Shown here one piece after another: positions 49,248 to 61,440 of a DNA stretch of 64,000 nt. The position numbers and the translations under genes are program-made. The stretch's first letter is position 1. Each line of letters opens with the position of its first letter. Source of the stretch: Phocoena phocoena (lineage: Eukaryota; Chordata; Mammalia; Artiodactyla; Phocoenidae); NCBI RefSeq assembly GCF_963924675.1, contig NC_089221.1, positions 87,974,296-88,038,295 on the forward strand, given 5' to 3'. The notes below the pieces were generated by a model. That model saw only the letters and a program-made list of their open reading frames with translations. It was not told where the DNA came from and did not search any database.

Positions 49248-50428
49248 TGCCTCCTCCACCTTTGATTTCACTCAGACTGTGAAACACACCAGGTGAAGTG
49301 TCTGTGCTCTAGCCGTGTCTGAGCTGACGCCCGGCCTTCCCGTTCAGAAGGTTAACAGGGTACCTGGCAATAAATAACCATTTTCATAATAAAAACCTAC
49401 AGTTAACACAGAAAAATATCCTGAAGTCTCTAAATATCCTCTTTTATGTCTTTATTTAACCTTCATTTAAGAGCCCTTGAAATCCATTCAAGCTTTCCTA
49501 AAAGATGGCAATGGACAACTTGAAACAGACACAATTCTCTAAACTCATTCTTTAAATAAAAAGGTGCATTCTTGCAGGTTCACTAAAGTATATGGAAGGT
49601 CACTGGAGGTATATGAAGGGAATAGAATGACTATTTTCAGACAGAAATCTGATATAATCCCAGACAAACATGTAGTGTCTAAGTAGAGAAAAACTGTTTC
49701 ATTGTTTGTTAAAAATTTTTTAAAACTTAAGAATTGGCAACTTAATTGGCAATTAAGATATACTCTGTATCTGTATCTGAGCAATTACTATTTGATGCCT
49801 GTGACATATTCATTCTTTTCCACTTTAGAAAATATTAAAATTTGTCAATTTCCTAACACTGCCCTTCAACTCTCTTCTCTGTTAATATAAATATGCATCA
49901 CTCAGTACCATGCTCTGACTCTACATACCAAAAAAATGCAGGAGGTGAATTAGTATTTGACCACAGTCCTGGAAATTTCAGTTATAAGCCCCTTGAATCT
50001 CAGCTGAAGTATGCGCTAGAACCTTTAATGCTAAAATAAGACTCTAGTAATCAAAAACATTTTTCGATAATAAAAGCAAAATGCACACACACGTTGAAGC
50101 AAATATTGAGTTGTTCATTTTAATAAAGTATATTGTACTTACAGGTCACCTCCCCTGCAAGAGTAAAAGACTATGAAAGATGAAAAAGATTACCTCCTGC
50201 TTTGATAAATATGCTGTTTTGACACTCTTCTATTTCAATAAGAACAACTCAGAAAAAAGGCAGATTCATGTGAACTGTCAAGACCAAAATAATTCTTAAT
50301 GTAGATTACTAAAGTAAGCTGCTGAAAAACCAGACATCTAAAGGGGGATGAAGACTTCCTTAGGCATATGTAAAACTGGCATAATATTCCTTCACAGTAT
50401 AGGGCATGGGATTAAAACGTGAATTTTT

Positions 50429-50618
50429 TTTTTTTTTTTTTTGCAGTACGCAGGCCTCTCCCGTTGCGGAGCACAGGCTCCGGACGCGCAGGCTCAGCGG
50501 CCATGGCTCACGGGCCCAGCCGCTCCGCGGCATGTGGGATCTTCCCGGACCGGGGCATGAACCCGTGTCCCCTGCCTCACCAGGCGGACTGTCAACCACT
50601 GTGCCACCAGGGAAGCCC
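50429..50618 (-). mobile_element. CHR-type SINE with a small internal deletion
   Basis: Minus-strand copy from the GCAGTACGCAGGCC end to ACCAGGGAAGCCC. Perfect duplications AAAACGTGAATTTTT lie at 50414-50428 and 50619-50633. The block CACTGTTGTGGCCTCTC found in the other copies is largely missing. Confidence 0.95.
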
Positions 50619-50819
50619 AAAACGTGAATTTTTATGAGGCATTTATTAGGATCTCTTTTACTAAACTAAAATATCAATCAGGGCTATTCAAGTTGCCGTA
50701 ACTTCAAAGGGTGCAAAATTTTGGGGATGTCGATTATTGAAGTTATCTTTTTGGTAGTCAATTGGTCCTTTAAAAATATTTCTTTAATTGAGCCGTGGAA
50801 ATAAGAAAGATTGTGATAA

Positions 50820-50957
50820 TAAACTATTATTATATACCCATTTTACAGATGAAGAAAGCGAGGCTTGGTGAGGTTAAGTTACCCAAAGTCACATAGCTAT
50901 TAAGAGTATAGATGAGGGATTTGAACCCAAAGGTGCTTTCACCAGAGTCTGTGCCTT
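50820..50957 (-). repeat. MIR element, ends at a T run
   Basis: CCCATTTTACAGATGAAGAA, GTGAGGTTAAGTTACCCAAA, GTCACATAGCTATTAAGAG and GATTTGAACCCAAAGGTG are reversed MIR. A T(21) run follows at about 50957-50974. Confidence 0.85.
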
Positions 50958-51181
50958 TTTTTTTTTTTTTTTTTAACCATGATCCACTCTCTCCTTTGAT
51001 GCAATGTATCCCACTCTCCTTTGATATAATCCCCAGCATATGATCAAAAAATGTTACCAAGAAACTAGGGAACTGCTGCAGTGGATGCAGCAAAACCTAA
51101 TGCTTCTAATTTATCTGCTTGTCTCAAACAGTATCATCTAAGAAAAATTTTAATTGCTTTTTCTATTTGGTTTACTATTAC

Positions 51182-51232
51182 AGTATTTATTCATTCAACA
51201 AATACTGAACAATTCTTCTATGTGCTGTTTTC
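51182..51232 (-). repeat. L2/MIR tail fragment
   Basis: TATTTATTCATTCAACAAAT followed by ACTGAACAATTCTTCTATGT is the reversed tail of an L2-type element. Confidence 0.55.
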
Positions 51233-51265
51233 TACTATTTTTTTCACTTAAAATATACCGTTTTA

Positions 51266-51584
51266 TTTTTTTAAAAAGGGCTTCAAATGCTTGGCTTTTT
51301 ATTTATTTACTTATTTATTTTTGGCTGTGTTGGGTCTTCATTTCTGTGCGAGGGCTTTCTCTAGTTGTGGCAAGCGGGGGCCACTCTTCATCGCGGTGCG
51401 CGAGCCTCTCACTATCGCGGCCTCTCTCGTTGTGGAGCACAGGCTCCAGATGCACAGGCTCAGTAGTTGTGGCTCACGGGCCTAGTTGCTCTGCAGCATG
51501 GGGGATCTTCCCAGACCAGGGCTTGAACCCGTGTCCCCTGCATTAGCAGGCAGATTCTCAATCACGGCACCACCAGGGAAGCCC
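51266..51584 (-). mobile_element. Long-form CHR SINE (CHR-1-like)
   Basis: Minus-strand copy: TTTATTTATTTACTTATTTA tail, TTGGCTGTGTTGGGTCTTCA, TCTCTAGTTGTGGC, then the SINE body to CACCACCAGGGAAGCCC. Target duplications AAAATATACCGTTTTA (51250-51265) and AAAATATACAGTTTTA (51585-51600) differ by one base. Confidence 0.93.
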
Positions 51585-52856
51585 AAAATATACAGTTTTA
51601 AATCAACATTATGGTTAAGCAGATTTTCCACATTATAGAGCGCTTGCCTGATTTTAGAAACACTTGTGTGAGAAACTGCACTCTAAGTTCCAAACAACTC
51701 ACCTGTAAATAAGCTTTTGGAACATATTCCGTTGGCAAGTGAAGCACTTTCTTTATAGTAGTATTCTCTGGATTTACTGAATATTCTTACACTTCTTAAA
51801 GGATGCTCAGTAACCATCTTATACAATCAAATGGTTTCTGAAGCTGATGGTGATCATTTCAATAAAATATCTCTTCAGAATTAGGTTTCTCATTTTGTCA
51901 GTTTTAAAAAACTGTGTAGTAGATATTAAAATTACTTCAGTTTAAGATTATAAATTTTAATTAAAGTACACAAAGCAGAGAATTAGCAGTGAACCACATA
52001 CATTCAAGTATGCACTGAAGAATGATGCCCACAGAAACATAAACTGTCCTCATGATTTTCTAATTAAAAAAAATATGTATACCAGAAAGACTGGAGCAGA
52101 AAGCTTCAGCTCCTTGAAAGTTTTCATTGATGAGATTTTTTAGGATTCTAACTTCAAGGAAATGGACATACTTACATCACCGTGTCAATTATGAAGGAGT
52201 AAAACTAAAGCATCATGGGTATTCAAGTTTACTTGCCAATAAGCTTAGGAAGAGCATTCCCTAATAATCTCCCAGAAACTCCTGGATTCCATCTGAGCAC
52301 TATGACTATAAACTATCTTTATTCCAAGTATCTTCTTTTGAAGGAGATCAGCTAAACCTTAGATGTGGCAAACGCTAGAAGAATTCTCTGCCTTTTTAGT
52401 ATCATTTTAAGAAAATGACATCTATCTTCCTTATTGTAGGTCTCTCATTAAAAATCACTCGTTTCCTGAATCGAGTGTGCAATCATAATTTAGTCTGGAT
52501 GCTGAATATTCAGTGGATTTAAGAAGAATTTCTTTGAAAGTACAACTTTTCTGAAGTTATTGTATTAAAAAGGTCAACCATCTGGGAAGATACAGTTCAG
52601 ATGGAAGAGTGTCCTTTGGAGAGCTGAAAATGTAAAAATGTGTTTAAAATGTATCTTGCATTACCTGATTTGGGGTTCCAGTAGAGTTTATAAAGTAATA
52701 TTCTCTAAACAGTAGCGCTAATAATTTCTAATCTTTTTTAATACAAAATATATTGTTTCTTTTTAGGCATATAAGACCTAGGACCTTATCTCTTCACTTC
52801 CTTTTAGTTGTTTACTCACTTAATTTCTTCTCAGACTAGCTACATACTTCTTGTTT

Positions 52857-53012
52857 GTGTGAACTTTTTTCAAGTTACCTAACTTTTCTGTGCCTCAGTT
52901 TCTCCACCTGTAAAATGGGAAATAAGAACAGTACCTCACAGTGCTGTTTTGAGAACAGTAGGGTATTTAGAACAGTGCCTGGAACAGAGTGAGTGCCACA
53001 TAAACACTAGTG
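52857..53012 (+). repeat. MIR fragment
   Basis: CAAGTTACCTAACTTTTCTG, TGCCTCAGTTTCTCCACCTG, TAAAATGGGAAATAAGAACA and AGAACAGTGCCTGGAACAG match MIR. Confidence 0.85.
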
Positions 53013-53014
53013 AG

Positions 53015-53612
53015 CCTTATTTATTGATCATCTACTACATGCCAAACAATATGATGGAGGGCATAGAGCAGAAATAGCCATGAACAAACCACCATAAATA
53101 TATAATGTGATTAACTGCTTGAGCGAAAATAAAGCAGAGTTAAGAGTGTAGAGAATGGTACGGATATTATCTTTATATAGGGAGGTCAGAAGAGCCTCTC
53201 AGATAAAGACATTTTTTTGGCCCAAGCTAAAGCAAGTGAGAGCAAGGGATGTGGATACCTGGGCCAATGAGAACCTCAGGCAGAGAGAAGATAAAGAACC
53301 AAGGCCTTGATGTCAGGGGGCACTGGGCAGGTATGATGAACAAGGAGGACAGGGTGGCCGGAATAGAGACAATAGGCAGAGATGGTAGGAGGAGAAGTCC
53401 AAGAGACTGAGGGTGGGGAGGAGAAGAGGACTTGTCTCAGAGGACCTTGTTTGCCAGGTTAGAGACTCTGGATTTGGTCTTGGTGAGACAAGAAGTCTCT
53501 GGAGGGCTTTGACAGAGCAGTGACATGAGGAGGGGAAACAGATAGGAGCCTGCCGCGCTAGCCAAGACAATGGATGATGGTGGCGTGGATCAGGTGGCCA
53601 ACGTAGAGCTAG
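53015..53612 (-). repeat. L2 (LINE-2) 3' region
   Basis: In plus-strand order: TTATTTATTGATCATCTACT, GGGAGGTCAGAAGAGCCTCT, CCAAGGCCTTGATGTCAGGG, AGGACAGGGTGGCCGGAATA, GGACCTTGTTTGCCAGGTTA, TCTCTGGAGGGCTTTGACAG and GATGATGGTGGCGTGGATCA. This is the reverse complement of the L2 3' end, so the open frame of about 108 codons inside is LINE relic, not a gene. Confidence 0.8.
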
Positions 53613-53664
53613 TTCAATAATTCTAATATGCTGCTCCACTCTCCATTTTCCTTAAAAATATCCC

Positions 53665-53905
53665 TTTAACTGGCATTTATTGAACATCTACTAAGTAAGG
53701 CTTTGGGCTGGGCCACTTTACAGATGTTAACTCTACCCTAGTGTACAGACCCTATGATAAAATATATTAAAGCTCCAAGAAAGTTTGAAAGCATCTATTG
53801 CAACCTCATTATTTTACAGATGTGGAAATAGAAACCCAGAGAGATTAGATGATTTATCCAAAATCATATACCTCGTTAGGTCAAGAGAAGGGCCCAGGAC
53901 TCAGT
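53665..53905 (-). repeat. MIR element
   Basis: GGCATTTATTGAACATCTAC, TTATTTTACAGATGTGGAAA and AACCCAGAGAGATTAGATGA read as reversed MIR-type sequence. Confidence 0.7.
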
Positions 53906-56191
53906 TTTCCTTACTTTACAGAAGGGGACATTCAAAATCAGCAGTTGTACTAACTTACAAAGATAACTTATGGCGCCCCTTTTTATTCCCCTTTGCCTCT
54001 TCTGATTTAAAAATTACGACACAAAACTTCTTTCACACATGTCCTCATTAGGTTAATGTTTATGAGAATCATTTCTAAAATGAGCATTTTTGAAGTTTCT
54101 AAAATAACTCTTTGCCTTAGGAAGTCTATATAAGTGACTATTGCCATAATCTATTGACGGGAAGTTCTGCATATCTATCACTGGTAGAAAAACCACCGAC
54201 CTTCTCTAGTTATTTTAGTATGCCAGTCTCTTACCAAAATAACTCCTGTAGATTAGAAAGAGTATCTGTCAGATTGAGAGGACGGGCTCAGTCTGCCTGA
54301 CCGATAATCGGCGATTCCAACAACTTAGTACACTGCCTGTTCCCAAGGAAAGGAAGACATGGCATAGAGTCGTTCTTGAGACAAATAAAGGATCTAGAAT
54401 CGTGAACGGTATTTTATTTTTAACGTAAACAGGAGACTTCATGAGATATTTCCAACTACTGTATTTTCTTAATTTTGTATAACTTGGAGAAATTAAGAAG
54501 GAAATAAAGCTCGTTGAAGATAAAGCAGAACTTGATAAGAACACTCCGATTTGTGTCCTGAGTCTAAGTGATGAGGTGGACTTCCTGTTATGAACTTTTC
54601 CTCTTCCCTTCCCCCCCAGTTCAAGCTTGTATCTGACTTTCGGTCCTCTGCAGTCACCCCTGAGCTTAAGCCTTCCTCCGGCACCTTGAAGCAGGACCGT
54701 CAAAAGGCTATAGCTTTCATTTTTCTCTTGGAAAACTTGGAAGAGATCTTAAGGCCTTGAGGAGCTGAAATATACCCCTGGCCTAGTAAGGACATTTTAT
54801 AAAACTGACAAGTGGGCAGTCAGGCTGGCTCCTGAGATCAGCAGTAGGGCTCCATGTAATGTAATGACTGTGAAAAGAGCCATTTCCCAATCATCTCGTT
54901 CATTCCACGCACATTAGGAAAGAGGAAAATTCAACTGAGGGCCAATTCTCCCCTAAGAATCCTTTAGTTTAATTATGACCACAGTATGTGAAATGTCTGT
55001 AAGGTGTCCACTCTCAGCAGTGAAAGGAAGAGAGGAAACCCTTTCCCTACTAAAAAGACAGGGAAGGATGCTCTTATGGTTCTAAAACATGATTGAAAAT
55101 TCAATTTAACCGATGACCAGGCCACTGCGCTTCTTGTAAATGAACATTTTTTTGCTGCTAATTTTGTGCTATTTTACTTTTCATTAAAAGAAGTAATTCA
55201 GGTTAAACTCAGCTGAACAGCAAAAAGCTCTTGGTATTTTGAAGCATTTTGAACAATTACTTTGACAGGAGCCCTTGACAGTTAAATGACTCCGTTAAAT
55301 GAATGTTACAGAAGACACATAATGATTTTTAGTGAAATATTGAATTTAACCACAAATGAGGAAAAACCAGTCATAAGCACTATGGGTGTATTTGAATAAT
55401 AACATCTTGCTTATGAACCTCAATGGATTCTATAATTTCTAATAATCATGCAATCAACTAGTTAGCTGGTGAGTATGTTTCCCATCTTAGTGCCCTCTAT
55501 TCATTTTTGCGTTTTGCTTTTGTTGCTGTTTTTTAATCTGAGAAACCATGTGAAAATTTTGAAACTGGCAATAATTTCCTCTTACATCAGTATGATATTT
55601 TAGACTTAGGCAATTAATGAGTCTCTGTCTCACAGCTGAAGTCTTCCTTTTTCCTTTTTCTCTTCTGCTGAATGAGATTCTTTGACAAAGTAAAAATCAG
55701 CAAAAGGCAAGAGCCTGCTGCCTGAGAACATGTGAATTCACTGTATGCTAGTGTTTCCCCCATCCACGGGACTCAATATTCCTTTTCTTATTTTATGGAT
55801 CGAACGTGAGATACTATCAAGACTTTCACATGTTTTTTCATGACTAACGACTGAAATATGTACTGAAATAATAAAACGGGTGCTGTTCAATTTCCTTTTT
55901 AAATTCAATTCCAATATAAGTGAGAGTGCCCTTATGACGGGGAAATCCGGCTTATTAGAAAACTCTGTTTTCTGGAGAAGAAGAGGAGCTAGAAATCCTT
56001 GTAGACTTAAAACATGTGGGTGAGGAGAGGTGGGGGAGGACACTGGGATTGAAGAAATGAATCAGAAAACCAGGAACGCTCCTTATCTCGTTTGCCTGGG
56101 AGGCGACGAGCAAGCAGCCCAGCACCCTGGGAGGCTCTGCCCTTCCTGATTCTTCCAAGCAGGTGAGGTCCAACCTCCCCTACGTTCCCAC

Positions 56192-56221
56192 GGCTCCCTG
56201 CACTCAGGCTCCCTGCACTCA
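56192..56221. repeat. 15-bp perfect tandem duplication
   Basis: GGCTCCCTGCACTCA occurs twice head to tail. Confidence 0.95.
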
Positions 56222-56267
56222 GCGGCATTCAGCAACTGTCTGTTTCCACTTTCACTGCCTACTTAAA

Positions 56268-56370
56268 TGTCTGCTCCCCACTAGACAGTCACTCCTTGAG
56301 GACAGGGAGTGTCTTTTCATTCCGCATCCCCCAAATTTCTGAGCCATGATAAGCTGGTCAGTAAATGTAC
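56268..56370 (+). repeat. L2 tail fragment
   Basis: CCCCACTAGACAGTCACTCC, TTGAGGACAGGGAGTGTCTT and TCAGTAAATG resemble the L2 end (actgtaagctccttgagggc, aggaccttgtct). It was later hit by the poly(A)-only insertion. Confidence 0.65.
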
Positions 56371-56374
56371 TTTT

Positions 56375-56396
56375 TTTTTTTTTTTTTTTTTTTTTT
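56375..56396 (-). mobile_element. Poly(A)-only retro-insertion with 15-bp duplication
   Basis: Perfect duplications AGTAAATGTACTTTT lie at 56360-56374 and 56397-56411. Between them there is only T sequence (26 T in total at 56371-56396 counting the last bases of the first duplicate). This is the expected product of L1-type target-primed reverse transcription that stopped within the poly(A) tail. Confidence 0.8.
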
Positions 56397-56554
56397 AGTA
56401 AATGTACTTTTGAACAAAGTACTTTTAACATTTAACTACTTCAGCTGACAGTCAAAACACGTAGGAAAGGCAAGATAGCTTAACTATCTGATACTAGTTA
56501 AAGGCAAGTCCAGATACACAGCAAGCTGCCTAAATTAGGTATTTCCTATAACCC

Positions 56555-56720
56555 TGCTAACTCAAGTGTGGTCCATAGACCAGCAGCAGTGGCATCACCC
56601 GGGAGCTTTCCAAATACCACATCTCGGGGCCCCACCCCAGGCCCCCTGAATCAGAATCTGCATTATAACAAGATCCCCAGGTGACCTGTGCACAGTGAAG
56701 TTTGAGAAGCATTTACCTAG
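56555..56720 (+). repeat. MER5A-type (hAT-Charlie) DNA transposon
   Basis: AAGTGTGGTCCATAGACCAG, GGCATCACCCGGGAGCTTTC, CCTGAATCAGAATCTGCATT, ACAAGATCCCCAGGTGACCT and AGTTTGAGAAGCA run in MER5A order. It is well preserved. Confidence 0.9.
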
Positions 56721-57247
56721 GATACATGACCAGTATGATGCCTGAAGAAGTGATGGTGTGTAAGAAGGAGAAAAAAACCAAGATACTTCTTCACGCTCTT
56801 GCCTGTTTAAAGACACAGCTGCTCTTAATAATTGTCTTTTCTCCTTGGTGCAAAGAGAGTATTTACCAGCTTGCTGACATTTGCAGGAGTTTTGGCTTTC
56901 TCCAACTGAAAATGTGGATGATTGAAAGGATATTGCTGACACCTGAATGAGAAATCCAATGACTCCAAGCTATGTAAATTGAATTATTTCCTTTAATTCT
57001 TTTTTCAGGAATCTCTTTTTCTTTTCCTGAGCTTTGGTAGCAATTTTCATTTAAAAGAAATACAAGTCAGCAGTGGTTCACTGAACAGGCTGACACGCAA
57101 TTTCATAGGGGGAGAGGCGCTGTGTGTTTAATCTAATTTGTGCTCTCAATTCCCAGCTAATGTATCTAGGGATCCTGATGTATGCATGTACAAGGAGACA
57201 TCTATAATGCAGGGTCCAGCACTCTGCAGTTCTCTGAAGCACGGCTA

Positions 57248-57625
<378 letters not shown>

Positions 57626-58084
57626 TCATAGAGGAAAGGCTTCCTGCTTGGAATCAGTGGTTGAACCCATTAATAACGCTCAGGCTAAAGATTTATTATA
57701 GTAAGTTTTTATTTGGTGCCATATGATTTGAGGCATGGTTTGAATTGTTGCTGTTCCAAATCTAGATAACAGCATGCCATTTTACAGAGGAATTCTATTA
57801 CCGTTGTTTCAAAGTACCCTACCAATGGAGCGCTTCACTTTCATTTTAAGTGTTAAAGGTACTGATTTGCTGTTTTCCTTTCATTGTTAAGATCAGTTTT
57901 CATATTTCTAAAATAGTGTTTCATTTAATAAATGTTTTTGAATAAATGAGTAAGAAATTTAAAAAACAGATGAATTGTTTTTGTTATAACTGAGACCATT
58001 CTTAATTTCCTATGCAGCTGTGGACAATTAGAGTGATAAAATTGAGAGAATTAGAATCATAAAATTTTAAAGTTGAAAAGAAAA

Positions 58085-58185
58085 TTCCTAGAACAACACT
58101 TCCACTTTAGAGGAAAATAAAACCCGAAGGCATAATGATGAAGCAATGAGCCACTGAGCCAGACCTGGAACCAAGACTGAGGATC
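58085..58185 (-). repeat. Possible MIR fragment
   Basis: CTTCCACTTTAGAGGAAAAT, then AATGAGCCACTGAGCCAGAC and CTGGAACCAAGACTG, resemble the reversed MIR order. It is weak. Confidence 0.4.
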
Positions 58186-58729
58186 CTAGTTAGGTGTTTC
58201 CCTTAGTAAATCTGCTTTTGTCACAAACTCGTTTTAGCCAATCTCTGTTTTAATGCCCTCGCCCTTTCCCTATTAAATTGGTTGAATGACTTTTCTGCCC
58301 ATTTCTTTCACTTTCATAGGTTGTGTTCTAGGGCTGGACTGAGGAGGAGAGAAAGTAAGAAGTCAGATGAAAACAGCAAAACCACGGCCACTTCATCCTG
58401 AAAGAGTTAAAATGTGTGCACACAAACACACCACTGCCCACATCACAGTGTCTGCTTCAATTCTTATCTTTAAAAAGTTTTGCTTATTTGTTTTAACTAA
58501 TGTGCCTTTCCCCATCAACTGAACAGTTTTTCCCAGGACCCAGTGGTGTGTGAAACAGGAATTGTTACGTACACAACTTTCTAAAATCAGAGTGGAAAAG
58601 CCTACAAAACCCCTTTGTTTTTAGCTGGTGAGGAAATTCTTCTCTGAGCCCTTAGGAGGGTCATCACAAAATTATGTCACTGCTGAAATACAATGCCCAT
58701 AAAGTCATAAAATCTTCAAGTCAGACAGC

Positions 58730-59130
58730 CTCAGCGAGAACACTTCCCAGTGACGGTGAGCTAGTCTATTCTATCTTTGGACATCTCTAAATGTTAGCAA
58801 GTTTCTTCTTATATTGAGCATAAATCCACTTCTGTGTAATTTCCATCCAGTGATCCTACTTCTGCTGCCTGAAATTACAAAGAGCAAATCTAATTCCTCT
58901 TCCACCAGGTAGTACATAAAACATTCGGAGATGTCAGCTGTATCTCTCTCTGTATCCTCCTTTCTCCAGACTTGAAAGTCCTGATTCCTTTGGTTATTTC
59001 TGGTATAGTTTCCAGACTCCTCATCATACTACTATTTTGACCCTCTTCACATCTTCTAGTTTCCCAGTGTTCTCCTTAAAATGCAGCACCCACATATAAC
59101 AAGGACCTCTGACAGGCTGTTGTAAATACT
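58730..59130 (+). repeat. L3/CR1 LINE 3' end (ancient)
   Basis: Blocks in order are GCCTCAGCGAGAACACTTCC, TCTTTGGACATCTCTAAATG, TTCTTATATTGAGCATAAAT, TCCATCCAGTGATCCTACTT, CAAATCTAATTCCTCTTCC, TTTCCAGACTCCTCATCATA, CCCTCTTCACATCTTCTAGT and TCCTTAAAATGCAGCACCCA. They follow the mammalian L3/CR1 consensus. This family stopped moving before the placental radiation. Confidence 0.8.
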
Positions 59131-59239
59131 ACCTTTGCTCTGGACCCTAAATATTCATTGACAAAGTCGAGATTCCCTTCTGAAATACACCGTGGTAAAA
59201 GTGGAAAAGCTACTTATTTTGAGTGAGTAGAACTAGATC

Positions 59240-59410
59240 TGCTGCTGGTTGAGTAGGAGAGTCATAAGCCATCCTGAGCCTCAGTTTCCTCACATGTTAA
59301 GTAGAATAATAATGAGAATCTTCCTTGCTGACCTCACACAGCTGCTTCAAGCCTCAGATGAGGAAATGTATGAAAAAGCACACTTGAATATAAAGCACTG
59401 TTACTATTAA
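59240..59410 (+). repeat. MIR fragment
   Basis: CTGAGCCTCAGTTTCCTCAC, then AATAATAATGAGAATC and ATATAAAGCACTG follow MIR order. Confidence 0.7.
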
Positions 59411-60699
59411 CAGGGTATATTAAAATGGGTAAGTAACAAAGTATTACTTTTTAAACAATGGCAGTAAGAGCATACAACAGAAATAAAAATAATCCCCAGG
59501 TTTCCCTTTTTAAAAATCCCAGAAGAAAGGAAATCATATAAAAATCCTAAATTCTGTCCGTCCTCAAATATCAAATGATCCCCAGAAACTCCACTTGCTC
59601 TGTGCTTTGGAAAAGCAGCATGTTGATTTATGCAAGAGAAATAAGGAAAGATGATCAGATCACTTCTCAGTTAGAGGATCTCAAAATACATAACCATTTT
59701 TAAAAACAAGAAAACCCTCAGAAGTATTTATTTCTTTATATCTACAGTGATGACGAAACCAGGTTTTCTTTTTCTTCATTACTGGCAGACAACGATTTGT
59801 CAAGATACGAGGAAAGCCTGTGTTGCTTTTAAAAGGTTTTTGCACATCAAGGTAACATCACTGCCAAAGTACAAAGAAGAGACACTGCAACGTTCAGATA
59901 AAAGGGTGCTGGGATGTGAATCATCAGTACTCAGAGTAGGCTGACAGTTCTGGCTGAGAGCCAGACAAGAACTGCAGCAGAAGGCAATGCCCAGATGCAC
60001 TTTATATTATTATATTATTATTATAGATTTTAAAGACATTCAAGGGGGAAGTTTTTCCTTTCCCTAAGTGTCACTCATCTTAGCTTCTACTGGCACTGGA
60101 CACTGCTTAAAAGTGAAAATTAAGAAAACTGCCACTGTCTGGACCCATGCAGTTATTGCTTTATTCTACAAATTGTCATCGTTTTCTGGTGCCTCAAGTT
60201 TAGCTACCCTTTTTCTACACGTTTATCCCTGTTGATTCTGCTATAATTTAAATAAAGCAAACCATGAGACTGAAGAGCCATTTTACATAGGGTTGACCAG
60301 TTATCCTTTTCTGGTGACAATTTACTTTGTGTGGGGTGTTAGGTGAATCACTGTGGAGCCAATTTTAAACATGAGATTGTCCCAGCAATTAACGCTTATA
60401 CCCTTCTATGCACACGACAAAGAAATGATTATGATTTACCATAGAATCAACTTACACTTCTGTTTCAGATATTCAATTTGCATAAATTATTTTACTAATG
60501 TAAATTTCAAAAAAAAATGGACAATGTGAACATAAAAACAGTGACCAAATGGAACTCATAAAAGGCATCTGTATAATGTAGCTAAGTACAATCCAAAGAA
60601 AGGTTGAGAGTTAGATAAACTAAGACTATCCCAAATTACGCTCTTTGACTACGGAGTCACACTGAATCATTCTTTTCTGGCCTTACTGTGAAGAAGCAC

Positions 60700-60905
60700 A
60701 TATGTATGGCTAATATTACTGAGTGGTTATTACGTTACATTCATTATCTCAATTTAATCTCCATCACAATGCCACAGAATAGACACAATTAGTACACCCA
60801 GTCAGAGATGAGGAAACTGAGATTAAGAAGTCAAGCAACGTGCCCCGTGTGACAGGAATAATAAAAGGTGGAGGCAGAATTCAAACCCAAGCAGTCTGAC
60901 CTCAG
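60700..60905 (-). repeat. MIR element
   Basis: CATTATCTCAATTTAATCTC, GAGATGAGGAAACTGAGATT and AGAATTCAAACCCAAGCAGT match reversed MIR. Confidence 0.8.
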
Positions 60906-60979
60906 AAATGAGATTTAATTGCTAAAGTCAAGTTCTTAGGTCCACTCTGTATTTCGCCAGAGGGATGATTCTCATTCTT

Positions 60980-61183
60980 TTTTTTTTTTTTGCGCTACAG
61001 GGGCCTCTCACTGCTGTGGCCTCTCCCGTTGCAGAGCACAGGCTCCGGACGCGCAGGCACAGCGGCCATGGCTCACGGCCCCAGCCTCTCTGCGGGATGT
61101 GGGATCTTCCCGGACCGGGGCACGAACCCGTGTCCCCTGCATCGGCAGGTGGACTCTCAACCACTGTGCCACCAGGGAAGCCC
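60980..61183 (-). mobile_element. CHR-type SINE
   Basis: Minus-strand copy from T tail and GCGCTACAGGGGCC end to ACCAGGGAAGCCC. Short duplications CTCATTCTT (60971-60979) and CTAATTCTT (61184-61192) differ at one base. The two flanks suggest it landed beside the MIR at 60700-60905. Confidence 0.92.
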
Positions 61184-61234
61184 CTAATTCTTGAAGGGGT
61201 TTCAGTTCTTTCCTACATTCACTGATGCAACAAA

Positions 61235-61440
61235 TATTTTGCCACGTCCAGGATCCGCTACTTTATGGCTTTACATCTGTTGTCACATGAAATCCTTATT
61301 GGGTAGTTATAATTAGTTTCATTATACCAATGAGAAAATGACATTCAGAGAAGTTGTTATCCACTTAGTTCAATTTTTTTCCACAGGAAATAAGCAGCAG
61401 AGGTAGGATTTCAACCTCAGTCTGATGGCTTCTGAAGCAT
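61235..61440 (-). repeat. MIR element, divergent
   Basis: TTACATCTGTTGTCACATGA, CCAATGAGAAAATGACATTC, GGTAGGATTTCAACCTCAGT and TCTGATGGC follow the reversed MIR order. Confidence 0.6.

Noticed and set aside
53313..53639. Minus-strand open frame of 108 codons, proline/serine-rich
   Set aside because: It lies within the L2 relic 53015-53612.
54269..54703. Minus-strand open frame of 144 codons, the longest in the window
   Set aside because: The translation has low-complexity basic and serine patches, matches nothing I recognise, and has no splice sites that would link it to EFNA5.
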